In this document: positions 51,472 through 59,713 of the stretch, piece by piece | Numbering within the stretch: the first letter of the stretch is position 1 | Layout of the letters: each line of letters opens with the position of its first letter | Source: Eubacterium maltosivorans | GTDB taxonomy: Bacteria; Bacillota; Clostridia; Eubacteriales; Eubacteriaceae | DNA: 64,000 nt | Direction of reading: 5' to 3' | Assembly: GCF_002441855.2 (NCBI RefSeq) | Contig: NZ_CP029487.1 | Span: 1,054,001 to 1,118,000, forward strand | Translations under genes and position numbers: made by a program | The notes under the pieces: generated by a model | Database searches by the model: none | What the model was told of the DNA's origin: nothing | Seen by the model: the letters and a program-made list of their open reading frames with translations, nothing else

Positions 51472-54291
51472 ATGTTAGAAGATAAAACACCCCCTGAAAA
51501 TGAACCCCAGAAACAACAAAGTTCAAAACCGAAAACACCGCTCCGTAGAGAGGCCGCCCCAAACGGCAGAAAAACGGAGAAACCTGGTTCCAAAAGTCCT
51601 AAAAAAAAGAAAAAGGGCTGGAATGACCGGACCATTCCCCAAAAGGTCGGGCTGATTTTTATCATTCTTTTTATTTTATCGCTTGCAAGCGGCGGCGCTG
51701 CCTTCGGCGCGCTCTATGCCCAGACGCCGCCCCTTGACACCGATAATTTTAACTACATCGAAAACGCCCGCATCATGGATGTCAACGGCAATTTCTACCA
51801 GGACCTCCAGGGCGCGGAGCGGCGGGAGATCGTCTCCATCGACACCATCCCAGACCATGTGCAGAACGCCTTTGTCGCCATTGAGGACCAGCGTTTCCGC
51901 AGCCATCACGGCGTGGATTACAAACGCTTTGGCCGGGCCATCGTCGGCGTGCTTTTTTCAGGCGGGAGCCTGGACGGGCCCGGCGGCAGTACCATCACCC
52001 AGCAGCTCATAAAGCTCACGCACCTGACCTCAGAAAAAACTGTTACCCGCAAATTTCAGGAAATGGTGCTGGCCACCAAGCTGGAACGGGTCTACACCAA
52101 AGACCAGATTCTGGAGGCCTATCTGAACAAAATTAACCTTTCCCACGCGTGGGGCGTTCAAGCTGCTTCCGAAATTTATTTTGGTAAAAGCGTCTCCGAT
52201 CTGAATGTGGCCCAGGGGGCCATATTGGCCTCTATTGCCAATTCGCCGTCCTATTATGATCCCTATGTCTACACGACAGATGAACAGGGCAACGAGGTTT
52301 TTGCCACCGAGGCAGACGGCCGCTATACCCTGAACCCCAACAACATGGAGCGCTCCCTGCTCGTCGTCGATAAGATGCTGGAGCTGGGCTATATTGATCA
52401 GGCCCAGTACGATCAGGCCAATGCAGAGCTTTCCGGCAATCAGGTAGGGCTTGTCTATAATGAGCCGGATAACACCTACTCCTATTTTACCGACGCCGTC
52501 TATGAGCAGGTCGTAAATGACCTTCAGACAAAGTACCGCTATACCGAAAACGAGGCGACTGATATGCTGCTCGGCGGGGGGCTTACCATTTACGCAACCG
52601 TCGACCCCAAGGTCCAGAGCGCCATGGAAGCAGAATCTCTAAACGAAGATCTCTACCCTTCCCAGTCTGGCTCGGCAGCGGCGGCCTCTGAGGCTAAAAC
52701 GGCTGATACAGGCGTGGAAACAAACTATATTCCTGAGGTCGGCATGACCGTCATTGACAACAGCACCGGCAATGTGGCCGGTATTGTGGGAGGACGGGAG
52801 GAAAAGACCAATCTGTCCCTGAACCGGGCTACCCGAAAATTCCAGCCTGGCTCCTCAACCAAACCGCTGACCGCCTACGGCCCCGGGATTGATACCGGCG
52901 CCATCACCCTCGGCACTGTTTTTGCCGATGTGCCCATCGCTTACCAGGGATGGCGGCCAAACAACTCCAGCGGCACCTTTGAGGGCCTGACCACCGTGCG
53001 CGAGGGGATCACCAGCTCGGTGAACACCATTGCCGTTCAGGCCAATGTGGCGACCGGACTCACCCAGTCTGCCGCCTACGGAACCCGTCTTGGACTGGAT
53101 ATTGTACAGGACGGCGACGCCAACGACATGACCCCAGCGGCTCTGGCCCTTGGAGGATACACCCACGGGCAGTCCTCACTGGCTATGGCCAGCGCTTACT
53201 CCGCTTTCCCGAATATGGGCGTTCATAAAACGCCATCTTTCTACACAAAAGTCGTAGACCGCAGCGGAAAAACCCTGCTCGAAAATACAGACAGCTCTGA
53301 GCAGGTCTTTAAGCCCCAGACCGCCTATCTGATGACCGATGCCCTGAAGGGCGTCGTAAACGGCGGAACCACCAATATTTATGTGGACGGCCAGCCTGTG
53401 GCCGGAAAAACCGGTACCACCGATGAAAACCGCCACGCCTGGTTCTGCGGCTATACACCCTATTATTCCATGGCGGTATGGTATGGCTATGATGAAAATG
53501 TCGTGGAGACAAGCGAAGGCACCTATTACCTGAATATCGGTATTTTTGGCGGAAGCAAACCTGGGCCGGCCTCTATGTTTGAGGCTGTGATGAACGATAT
53601 TCACGAAGGTCTCGAGCCTGCCGCTTTCCCGGACAACCCCGGCGGCATTGTCACCGCCGCCATTGACCGCGTCTCCGGCAAGCTGGCTACCGATTTATCG
53701 GCCAAAGATCCCAGAGGCTCCATGGTCTTTAATGAAATGTTTATCGACGGCACCGCCCCTACTGAAAAGGACGACTGCCATACGCTGGTTTCGCTGGATG
53801 TCACCACAAACAGCTACGCAACTCCCTACTGCCCGGCCAGCTCGGTGCAGAGTGTGGTGCGCCTGCAAAAGGTCAACCGGAATTTCCCCCAGGGGATCAC
53901 ACCGGTAGATTCGGACTATATCGCCTCCTCCGAGACATCTGTCATGGTTCCGCCCGAATCCCAAACCTGTCCGGTGCATACCACCGCTCCCGGTGTTGAG
54001 ATCACATTTTTGGTAAATGGTGGCGCGGTTGGCGGCACCCTCAACATGCAGCCTGGGAAATCCATCACGGTTACCGCAAACGGCCCCAACAATCCGGCCA
54101 CAGTGGTTTCCGCAAGCGGCTCCTCCGCCTCGGTTTCACAGAACGGCAATCAGATTCAGATCGCAGCGGTCAGCCCCGGCGTTACCCAGATCACCGTCAC
54201 CCAGAAGATCTCTGTCAATTATCAGCAGGGCAGTCAGGTGAAAACCTACGAAACGACCTACACACGCACGTTAAATATCAACGTTACATAA
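51472..54291 (+). CDS. class A penicillin-binding protein (PBP1A type)
   Basis: 939 residues, ATG after AGGAGG. A Lys/Pro-rich cytoplasmic tail (1-58) is followed by one membrane helix (about 60-84). The glycosyltransferase 51 domain has the catalytic Glu in EDQRFRSHHG and the second motif GGSTITQQLIK. The transpeptidase has SxxK in PGSSTKPL, SVN in SSVNT and KTGTT. A C-terminal tail of about 130 residues contains an Ig/BIG2-like domain (KSITVTANGPN, VSPGVTQITVTQ). It polymerises and cross-links peptidoglycan outside the membrane. Divergent from hflX. Confidence 0.94.
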   Translation: MLEDKTPPENEPQKQQSSKPKTPLRREAAPNGRKTEKPGSKSPKKKKKGWNDRTIPQKVGLIFIILFILSLASGGAAFGALYAQTPPLDTDNFNYIENARIMDVNGNFYQDLQGAERREIVSIDTIPDHVQNAFVAIEDQRFRSHHGVDYKRFGRAIVGVLFSGGSLDGPGGSTITQQLIKLTHLTSEKTVTRKFQEMVLATKLERVYTKDQILEAYLNKINLSHAWGVQAASEIYFGKSVSDLNVAQGAILASIANSPSYYDPYVYTTDEQGNEVFATEADGRYTLNPNNMERSLLVVDKMLELGYIDQAQYDQANAELSGNQVGLVYNEPDNTYSYFTDAVYEQVVNDLQTKYRYTENEATDMLLGGGLTIYATVDPKVQSAMEAESLNEDLYPSQSGSAAAASEAKTADTGVETNYIPEVGMTVIDNSTGNVAGIVGGREEKTNLSLNRATRKFQPGSSTKPLTAYGPGIDTGAITLGTVFADVPIAYQGWRPNNSSGTFEGLTTVREGITSSVNTIAVQANVATGLTQSAAYGTRLGLDIVQDGDANDMTPAALALGGYTHGQSSLAMASAYSAFPNMGVHKTPSFYTKVVDRSGKTLLENTDSSEQVFKPQTAYLMTDALKGVVNGGTTNIYVDGQPVAGKTGTTDENRHAWFCGYTPYYSMAVWYGYDENVVETSEGTYYLNIGIFGGSKPGPASMFEAVMNDIHEGLEPAAFPDNPGGIVTAAIDRVSGKLATDLSAKDPRGSMVFNEMFIDGTAPTEKDDCHTLVSLDVTTNSYATPYCPASSVQSVVRLQKVNRNFPQGITPVDSDYIASSETSVMVPPESQTCPVHTTAPGVEITFLVNGGAVGGTLNMQPGKSITVTANGPNNPATVVSASGSSASVSQNGNQIQIAAVSPGVTQITVTQKISVNYQQGSQVKTYETTYTRTLNINVT

Positions 54292-54293
54292 AG

Positions 54294-54316
54294 AAGGGCT
54301 CTTTAGCCCTTTTTTA
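54294..54316 (+). terminator. terminator of PBP gene
   Basis: Seven-base stem AAGGGCT/AGCCCTT with loop CTTT, then T-rich tail. Confidence 0.8.
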
Positions 54317-54919
54317 TTTCTTCAGCAGTCCGCCCATCAGCATAAAATATTCGGGCAGACGGTCCTCAGACATCCACTGTATCTCTTGCTTCAGGTATTT
54401 TTTAACCGACAGCCCCACATTGCCGCCAAGGGATTCTACCGAATGCCGCATTCTTTCTGGACGCCTGCAGGGCTCTCCAAAAGGCCTGGTGCACCCCCCC
54501 TCCCCACAGACGTCACAGCTGCCCATGGACAACGCCACACTGCCGGGATACTGGGCTTCAAGCTTTATAAGCTCAGTATCGAGGGCATGACTTTCCTTTT
54601 TAAGAATCTGCCCCGAAATCTTTTTAAAATCCTCCACCGCACAGTCCCGGCTAATCTCCCGGGTATCAAAGATAATTTTCTTGCCACTCATATAAAAACT
54701 CCGGTAACTCCGCCAGAAATCCTGAACCGAAAAATCAAAAGGCGGACAGGCCCAGGTTTTTCCATAGCTTGGGCAAGCCTCGCAATAACCCAAAAAGGTG
54801 GGAATATCCACGCAGCTCTCCATATATTCGGGAACGGGTATCTCAGCCACGTAGGCCTCCACCCGGTATTCCGGAAACTCAGCTGTCTCAAAGGTCCTGT
54901 CTTTCGCGTTCTTTGTCAT
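54314..54919 (-). CDS. DUF2284 cysteine-rich metal-binding protein
   Basis: 201 residues from ATG 54919, seven bases after AGGAGG. The motif CEACPSYGKTWACPPF near the N-terminus and the later MGSCDVCGEGGCTRPFGEPCRRPERMRHS are typical of DUF2284, with about eight conserved cysteines likely holding an Fe-S cluster or zinc. Such proteins are common in strict anaerobes, often near corrinoid or metal genes, but have no proven function. It is convergent with the PBP gene and has no operon partner. Confidence 0.82.
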   Translation of the reverse strand: MTKNAKDRTFETAEFPEYRVEAYVAEIPVPEYMESCVDIPTFLGYCEACPSYGKTWACPPFDFSVQDFWRSYRSFYMSGKKIIFDTREISRDCAVEDFKKISGQILKKESHALDTELIKLEAQYPGSVALSMGSCDVCGEGGCTRPFGEPCRRPERMRHSVESLGGNVGLSVKKYLKQEIQWMSEDRLPEYFMLMGGLLKK

Positions 54920-55029
54920 TGTCTTTCCTCCTGTAATCATTTACCTGTACTCAGTATAGTGACAAAAAGCCTGATTGTCAAACCTTTTCATTTTTTAAAA
55001 AAATGCATAAAAAACTGCCTCATATATAA

Positions 55030-55063
55030 AAGACACCCTCTGCCGAAGGGCAGAGGGTGTCTT
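55030..55063 (-). terminator. terminator of SSS transporter
   Basis: Perfect 15-base stem AAGACACCCTCTGCC with a four-base loop, then TT(T)ATAT on the minus strand. Confidence 0.85.
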
Positions 55064-55073
55064 AAATACTGTT

Positions 55074-56612
55074 CTATTCTCCCAAATCTTCCTTAACCGA
55101 TACAATGACCTTGGTATCATAGGATGCAAAGGCGTCGTCCACCAGACGCTTTCTGGGCGCTTTGGTCAGGAGACTGATCACCGGCACAAAGACCAGGCCC
55201 ATGATCATGGCAAAGGCACCCGCGTTGATGGGTGACTGCAAGACCGGCGGAAAAGCTGTGCGGAAGAGCATATTGCAGATCATGAGCACCGTGCTGAAAA
55301 TGAAGGAAACCCAAACCGCTACTTTGGTTGTCCGCTTCCAGTACAGGCCGTAAAGGAACGGTGCCAGAAACGCACCGGCTAAGGCACCCCAGGATATGCC
55401 CATCAGCTGGGCAATAAACGTGACAGAGCTCTTATACTGCACAATGGCGATGATCACCGAAATCAGGATAAAAACCACAATCAGGCAGCGAATCGTAAAC
55501 ACCTGCTTCTTCTCATCCATGTTTTTAATCAGGTTATCCTTAATCAGATCCAGGGCCAGGGTCGAGCTGGACGCCATGACCAGCGAAGACAGTGTGGACA
55601 TGGAGGCCGACAGAACCAGGATCACCACGATCCCAATGAGCAGGGAGGGCAGGTCCTCCAGCATGGTGGGAATAATAGAATCATAGCCGCCGGCAGCAAT
55701 GTCGATCCGGTCTGAGAACAGACGGCCAAAGCCGCCTAAAAAATATGATCCGCCGGCCACAATAATGGCGAAAAAGGTGGAAATAACCATGCCCTTGTTG
55801 ATGGAGTGCTCATCTTTGATTGCATAGAACTTGCCAACCATCTGCGGCAGTCCCCAGGTTCCCAGGGAGGTCAGGATAATAACCCCCAGCAGCGACAGAG
55901 GATCCGGGCCGAAAAAGGACGTAAAAGCGCCGGCCTGGCTGGAGACCGCTGGGTCGCTGACATGGGACAGGGTGTTCAGCGCTTCCATAAAGCCGCCGTT
56001 GTTCCCTAAAACCACAGCCACCACAGCAATGATCCCAAAGATCATAATAATCCCCTGGATAAAATCGTTGATGGCGGTGGCCATGTATCCCCCGGCAATC
56101 ACATAAATCCCTGTCAGCACCGCCATAACTACAATACAGACGGTATAGTCAATATTGAAGGCCATGCCAAAAAGGCGGGAAAGCCCATTGTAAAGCGATG
56201 CAGTGTAGGGAATTAAAAACACAAAGGTAATGATGGACGCCCCGATTTTCAGCTTATTGGAATCAAAGCGCTTGCCGAAGAACTCCGGCATGGTGGCTGT
56301 ATCCAGATACTGGGTCATGATGCGGGTGCGCCGCCCGAGCACCACCCAGGCCAACAGCGAGCCTAAAACCGCGTTCCCCAGGCCAATCCAGGTGGACGCG
56401 ATCCCGAATTTCCAGCCAAACTGTCCGGCATAGCCCACAAAGATAACGGCGGAAAAATAAGAAGTCCCGTAAGAAAAAGCCGTTAACCACGGACCGACGG
56501 AGCGGCCTCCAAGCACAAACCCATTGACATCGGTGGAATGCTTCCGGCAGTAGAAGCCAACGATCACCATACTGGCAAAAAACGCCACGAGTAAAACAAT
56601 CTTTTCTGTCAT
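55074..56612 (-). CDS. sodium:solute symporter, predicted amino-acid (tyrosine?) transporter
   Basis: 512 residues from ATG 56612, with GGAGAGG 13 bases upstream; a two-codon ATG GTT TAA frame precedes it. Thirteen membrane helices; the family segments are GFVLGGRSVGPWLTAFSYGTSYFSA and GGYMATAINDFIQGIIM. It belongs to the PutP/SSS Na+-coupled group. A T-box leader upstream means expression rises when a particular tRNA is uncharged, so the substrate is an amino acid. The specifier reads best as UAC (Tyr). Direct evidence for tyrosine uptake is lacking. Confidence 0.85.
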   Translation of the reverse strand: MTEKIVLLVAFFASMVIVGFYCRKHSTDVNGFVLGGRSVGPWLTAFSYGTSYFSAVIFVGYAGQFGWKFGIASTWIGLGNAVLGSLLAWVVLGRRTRIMTQYLDTATMPEFFGKRFDSNKLKIGASIITFVFLIPYTASLYNGLSRLFGMAFNIDYTVCIVVMAVLTGIYVIAGGYMATAINDFIQGIIMIFGIIAVVAVVLGNNGGFMEALNTLSHVSDPAVSSQAGAFTSFFGPDPLSLLGVIILTSLGTWGLPQMVGKFYAIKDEHSINKGMVISTFFAIIVAGGSYFLGGFGRLFSDRIDIAAGGYDSIIPTMLEDLPSLLIGIVVILVLSASMSTLSSLVMASSSTLALDLIKDNLIKNMDEKKQVFTIRCLIVVFILISVIIAIVQYKSSVTFIAQLMGISWGALAGAFLAPFLYGLYWKRTTKVAVWVSFIFSTVLMICNMLFRTAFPPVLQSPINAGAFAMIMGLVFVPVISLLTKAPRKRLVDDAFASYDTKVIVSVKEDLGE

Positions 56613-56701
56613 ATTAAACCATAATCCTCTCCTTTTAATTTGCGGATAACCCGCTTTACCAAAACGCGACAGAAGCATCTGTCGGACAGGAAAATGCCAA
56701 A

Positions 56702-57000
56702 TAAAAAAATCCCGTCCTCCAGACAGAGGACGGGAGCTCATATACCCGCGGTACCACCTCAATTTCGCGCCGCTTCACAGCGGAGCGCTCACAGGGTACG
56801 GCGCACATGTATACGCTTATACCCTTGCGCTTTAACGGGCGCTCCCGTTGCAGCCTACTCGGAAAACCCTTTCGGTACACAGCTCACAAAATGTATTCAA
56901 AACGCCGTTCTCACCGCCTCACACCAACCGGCAGCTCTCTGGGAGACTTAAGCATTCCTACTTCTTTCTGGTCACAGCCTTTAACATTGCAGTTTCGATT
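56702..57000 (-). promoter_or_regulatory. T-box riboswitch leader (specifier probably UAC, Tyr)
   Basis: The T-box core AGGTGGTACCGCGG is at 56746-56759 and the terminator stem TCCCGTCCTC/GAGGACGGGA with T7 at 56703-56735. The stem I distal AGAGAGCTGCCGG element, the AAGTAGG side of the specifier loop and the opposite side GAA-TAC-A (TAC at 56893-56895) are visible. Paired GAATGC/GCGTTTT above that loop fixes the register. The antiterminator bulge TGGT requires discriminator A, as in tRNA-Tyr. Stem II/IIA and stem III fill the middle. Confidence 0.88.
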
Positions 57001-57005
57001 TTTAA

Positions 57006-57034
57006 ATTCTATCATGTTAAAGTATGTCTGTCAA
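57006..57034 (-). promoter_or_regulatory. promoter of T-box/SSS transcript
   Basis: TTGACA (57029-57034), a 17-bp spacer and TAGAAT (57006-57011), just before the T-box leader. Confidence 0.75.
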
Positions 57035-57064
57035 TCCATCAAAAGTAATTTTATACAGGAAATC

Positions 57065-57094
57065 TTGGTTTTTCGCCGTAAACCATGCTATAAT
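57065..57094 (+). promoter_or_regulatory. promoter of ThiF/MoeB-like gene
   Basis: TTGGTT (57065-57070), an 18-bp spacer and TATAAT (57089-57094), 30 bp before the start codon. Confidence 0.6.
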
Positions 57095-57124
57095 GGGCAT
57101 ATCAAGCATTGAGGAGGCCTTCTG

Positions 57125-57820
57125 ATGAACCTTTTTACCAAAAGATACGACCGCAACTTTCCGGCCTTTTCGCCGGATGATTTTGCCATTATCCAGCGCA
57201 GCACGGTCAGCGTGGTGGGCTGCGGCGGCCTTGGGGGCTATATTATCGAGGCGCTGGCCCGGATCGGCATCGACGGGCTCGTTCTGGTCGACGGCGATAT
57301 TTTCGATGTCTCCAACCTGAACCGACAGCTCCTGTGCACCGAGGAAAACATCGGCTGCCCAAAGGCCGAAGCCGCTGCCGCCAGGGTTCACGCCATTAAC
57401 AGCGGCGTTACCGTCACCGTGTACGATGCCTTTTTAAACGAGAACAACGCTGAAGAATTTATCGCCGACAGCGACGTTGTCATCGACGCTTTAGACAATA
57501 TCCCAGCGCGCCTCGCGCTCCAAAAAGCCTGTAAAAAGCTTGAAAAGCCTCTGGTTCACGGTGCCATCGGCGGCTTTAACGCTCAGGTTACCACTATTTT
57601 TCCGGGAGACGATACCCTTTCACTGCTTTACAAAGTAAAGGAGGACAACGGGGCTTACAAACCCCAGAGCGGCGGAAATCCGGCATTTACACCCGCTTTG
57701 GCCGCCGCAGTGGAAGTGAGCGAGGCCCTGAAGCTTCTGACTGGAAAAGGGGAAACCCTGCGCAAAAAACTGCTTTACATCGATCTGCTCGACAACGAAT
57801 TCACAACCTTTGAACTTTAA
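57125..57820 (+). CDS. ThiF/MoeB/HesA family E1-like adenylyltransferase
   Basis: 231 residues, ATG after GAGGAGG. The ATP-binding motif VVGCGGLGGYIIEALARIG, then VDGDIFDVSNLNRQLL and ALDNIPARLALQ, are those of MoeB/ThiF proteins that adenylate the C-terminus of MoaD or ThiS. The zinc CxxC pairs of full MoeB are absent, so it is the short form common in Clostridia. It is followed 10 bp later by a MoaB/MogA gene, so sulfur activation for molybdopterin is the likely role. Confidence 0.88.
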   Translation: MNLFTKRYDRNFPAFSPDDFAIIQRSTVSVVGCGGLGGYIIEALARIGIDGLVLVDGDIFDVSNLNRQLLCTEENIGCPKAEAAAARVHAINSGVTVTVYDAFLNENNAEEFIADSDVVIDALDNIPARLALQKACKKLEKPLVHGAIGGFNAQVTTIFPGDDTLSLLYKVKEDNGAYKPQSGGNPAFTPALAAAVEVSEALKLLTGKGETLRKKLLYIDLLDNEFTTFEL

Positions 57821-57830
57821 GGAGGATATC

Positions 57831-58334
57831 ATGTTTACTGTAGCCATTCTAACCCTGAGCGATAAAGGCTCACGCGGAGAACGCGAAGACAAAAGCGGCC
57901 CCGTCATTGCCGAGATGCTGGATGCTGACCTGTACGAGGTCGTGCATACCGCCATCCTGCCCGACGAGAAGCACATTATCGAAAGTAATTTAAAAGCCCT
58001 GTGCGACGCCATCGACCCGGTTAATCTGATTCTGACCACTGGCGGCACAGGCTTTTCGCCCCGGGATGTCACCCCCGAGGCCACTACCTCGGTCTGTGAC
58101 CGGCTGACCCCCGGCATTCCCGAGGCCATGCGTTATGAAAGCCTGAAAATCACGCCAAAGGCCATGCTGAGCCGAAGCGCCGCCGGCATTCGCGGGCGCA
58201 CCCTCATCATCAATCTGCCCGGCAGCCCAAAGGCTGTCCGCGAAAATCTGGCCGCCATCCTGCCAGCGCTGGATCATGGGCTTGAAATGCTGCTGAGCGC
58301 CGGCTCAGCCGAGTGCGCCGCACCGGAAAAGTAA
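57831..58334 (+). CDS. moaB: MoaB/MogA-type molybdopterin adenylyltransferase
   Basis: 167 residues from ATG 57831, five bases after GGAGG (the frame opens at 57810). VAILTLSDKGSRGEREDKSGP is the typical start, followed by LTTGGTGFSPRDVTPEAT, the molybdopterin-binding signature, and LIINLPGSPKAVRENL. It adenylates molybdopterin before metal insertion. An acetogen could need this for molybdenum or tungsten formate dehydrogenase. Second gene of a two-gene operon with the E1-like protein. Confidence 0.92.
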   Translation: MFTVAILTLSDKGSRGEREDKSGPVIAEMLDADLYEVVHTAILPDEKHIIESNLKALCDAIDPVNLILTTGGTGFSPRDVTPEATTSVCDRLTPGIPEAMRYESLKITPKAMLSRSAAGIRGRTLIINLPGSPKAVRENLAAILPALDHGLEMLLSAGSAECAAPEK

Positions 58335-58341
58335 GGCTGGC

Positions 58342-58899
58342 CTAGCCATTGACCTCGACGTGCAGATAGCCCTGGCTGTAGTAGGGCAGCACGTTCATAC
58401 CCAGCTCTTTGGCCGCCAGCACCAGATCGCCCAACGCCACGCCCGGACAGTACAGGTCTGCCGCGCAGCCACGTTTATGAAAGGACCAGCTTACACCGCC
58501 CACCTCCTCGTTTCGCGCCTCACAGCGTACCCCCGAGGTAATGATGACCGGACAATCGAAAGTGCACCGCAGCGCCTCTATTTTTTCAAGGAGCTCTGGG
58601 TTCATACCCGCAGGCCAACCATCGCAGTAACCCGCACAATCGCAGGCATATTCCGACATCAAAAAATGCGCTGACGCGTGCGGCTCCAGGACTTCAGGCG
58701 GTTCTGGAGGTTCTGACTCCGGCGGCGTGTCCACGCCCTTTTCATCTGGAGGTCCCGGCGCTGGAGCTGCCGGCTCCAGCACCGGCACCTCTGGCGCCGC
58801 CTCCGGCATTTTCTGAAAGTTTACCAGAAACACGCCGCTTGTCACAACGACCAGCACAGCGGCCAGTGTGATAAAAATACGTTTATAAAATTTTTTCAT
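58342..58899 (-). CDS. membrane-anchored M15-type zinc peptidase (peptidoglycan)
   Basis: 185 residues. Membrane anchor about 9-27, a Pro/Glu-rich spacer (35-72), then a peptidase M15_3 domain. Metal-site residues are visible in SFHKRGCAADLYCPG (His, Asp) and YLHVEV (His), with SGVRCEARNEEVGG before them. Two CxC-like pairs (CDCAGYCDG) near the spacer may form disulfides. It resembles D,D- or L,D-carboxypeptidases acting on wall peptides, and also phage endolysins. It sits next to the prophage end but has a chromosomal-style anchor. Convergent with moaB. Confidence 0.8.
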   Translation of the reverse strand: MKKFYKRIFITLAAVLVVVTSGVFLVNFQKMPEAAPEVPVLEPAAPAPGPPDEKGVDTPPESEPPEPPEVLEPHASAHFLMSEYACDCAGYCDGWPAGMNPELLEKIEALRCTFDCPVIITSGVRCEARNEEVGGVSWSFHKRGCAADLYCPGVALGDLVLAAKELGMNVLPYYSQGYLHVEVNG

Positions 58900-58916
58900 A
58901 TAATTCCCCCCTTTAA

Positions 58917-59068
58917 GGTGAAAAGTGGACGGTGGAATGTGGAAGGTTCATGTCCCCTTTGGCTAACGCCAAAGCCATTAAAAAGGCGGCCACAGGCCGC
59001 ATCGCATCAAATCTGCCACAGGCAGATTTGCACCGGAACTTTCCACTATCCACTTTCAACTTTCAACT
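58917..59068. repeat. modular hairpin repeat, copy B
   Basis: About 150 bp. Outer inverted arms GTGAAAAGTGGACGGTGGAA and its near-complement at the right (CCACTATCCACTTTCAACTT). Inside are three short hairpins: CTTTGGC-taac-GCCAAAG, GCGGCC-aca-GGCCGC and CAAATCTGCC-aca-GGCAGATTTG. It matches copy A (44409) in the arms and the last module. No ORF. Confidence 0.7.
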
Positions 59069-59123
59069 AAACAATCCTCTTTTTAGCGCTCTGTCTCTTA
59101 TTGTTAAAGTTCCTCTAAACGCT

Positions 59124-59147
59124 AAAAGGGGCTTTCGCCCCCTTTTT
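59124..59147. terminator. terminator after DUF2922 gene
   Basis: Stem AAAAGGGGC with loop TTTC and GCCCCCTTTTT, at the 3' end of the DUF2922 gene. Confidence 0.7.
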
Positions 59148-59385
59148 ATGCTGCGTTCTCAATAACCACATCGGTTTTAGTGGTGTCGACTTTTACGGCT
59201 CCAGTCACCTTGGCCAAAGCGAAACCCTCAGGCTCAAAGGCGCCCAGATCAACAATGGACTGCGCGCCGGTTTTTATCTCCGCGTCGGTAATCCCCTCTT
59301 TGTAATCCGGGATGGTCATTTTAAATTCCTTTCCGTCTGTGCGCTGAAAATAGATGGATAAATCTTTGTTGGTTGTTGCTGCCAT
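59146..59385 (-). CDS. DUF2922 family protein
   Basis: 79 residues, ATG after GGAG. The core KEFKMTIPDYKEGITDAEIKTGAQSIVDLGAF matches the small Firmicutes DUF2922 family. That family is nearly always encoded beside a DUF1659 protein, sometimes with a YvrJ protein; function unknown. Here the DUF1659 partner upstream is a broken remnant and no YvrJ gene is seen, so the module is decaying. Confidence 0.8.
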   Translation of the reverse strand: MAATTNKDLSIYFQRTDGKEFKMTIPDYKEGITDAEIKTGAQSIVDLGAFEPEGFALAKVTGAVKVDTTKTDVVIENAA

Positions 59386-59427
59386 GTTTTAATCTCCTTT
59401 ATTTTTTAATTTTGTTGCCTGCCTGCG

Positions 59428-59449
59428 GCACGACAAGAGCGTCGTGCCC
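59428..59449. repeat. short palindromic unit
   Basis: Perfect eight-base stem GGCACGAC-aagagc-GTCGTGCC. Its edge gives the TAG stop of the DUF1659 remnant. It resembles REP-like GGCACGACG hairpins found dispersed in many genomes. Confidence 0.55.
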
Positions 59450-59619
59450 TACGCCACTTCTACCATCGCCTCTGCCGTTACCTTCACCTGCTTCTCTCTA
59501 ATGGGCTCCTGCATACCGGTAATGGCTTTGGCCGTACCTACAAAGGCCTCGTCTGTCACTTCCTTCTTGACATCGCCGTAGGTTTTAGAACCCTTGACAA
59601 TTTTAGTTCTTGGTTTTAT
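59449..59619 (-). pseudogene. 5'-truncated DUF1659-like gene
   Basis: The minus strand encodes about 57 codons ending VTAEAMVEVA. The segment KKEVTDEAFVGTAKAITGMQ matches the C-terminal half of DUF1659, the normal neighbour of DUF2922. There is no start codon: the frame begins after TGA at 59620-59622 with IKPRTK, directly after the terminator of the AT-rich gene at 59714. The N-terminal half is missing, so this is a remnant left at a rearrangement border. Confidence 0.6.
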
Positions 59620-59627
59620 TCAGGTAA

Positions 59628-59652
59628 TAAAAAAACACACTCGAAAGTGTGT
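59628..59652 (-). terminator. terminator of the 59714 gene
   Basis: Seven-base stem ACACACT-cgaa-AGTGTGT, then a T7 run on the minus strand. Confidence 0.85.
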
Positions 59653-59713
59653 CAGAATAATTAAATTTGTTATCCAAAGTTTTATTCACGTATGTCCGGC
59701 TGCACCTATGTTG

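Noticed and set aside
51676-54149. Long antisense ORFs inside the PBP gene (and similar ones inside rnf, mutS, trkH, hflX)
   Set aside because: High-GC coding frames leave open antisense frames; the sense proteins have full family motifs.
56640-56999. Several 60-100 codon ORFs on both strands in the T-box region
   Set aside because: They are shadows of the structured RNA leader; none has a ribosome site or family.
58342-58899. M15 peptidase as the prophage endolysin
   Set aside because: A GH25 lysin and holin already form the lysis pair, and this protein has a membrane anchor and lies beyond the repeat and the DUF2922 remnant; chromosomal origin is more likely, though not certain.
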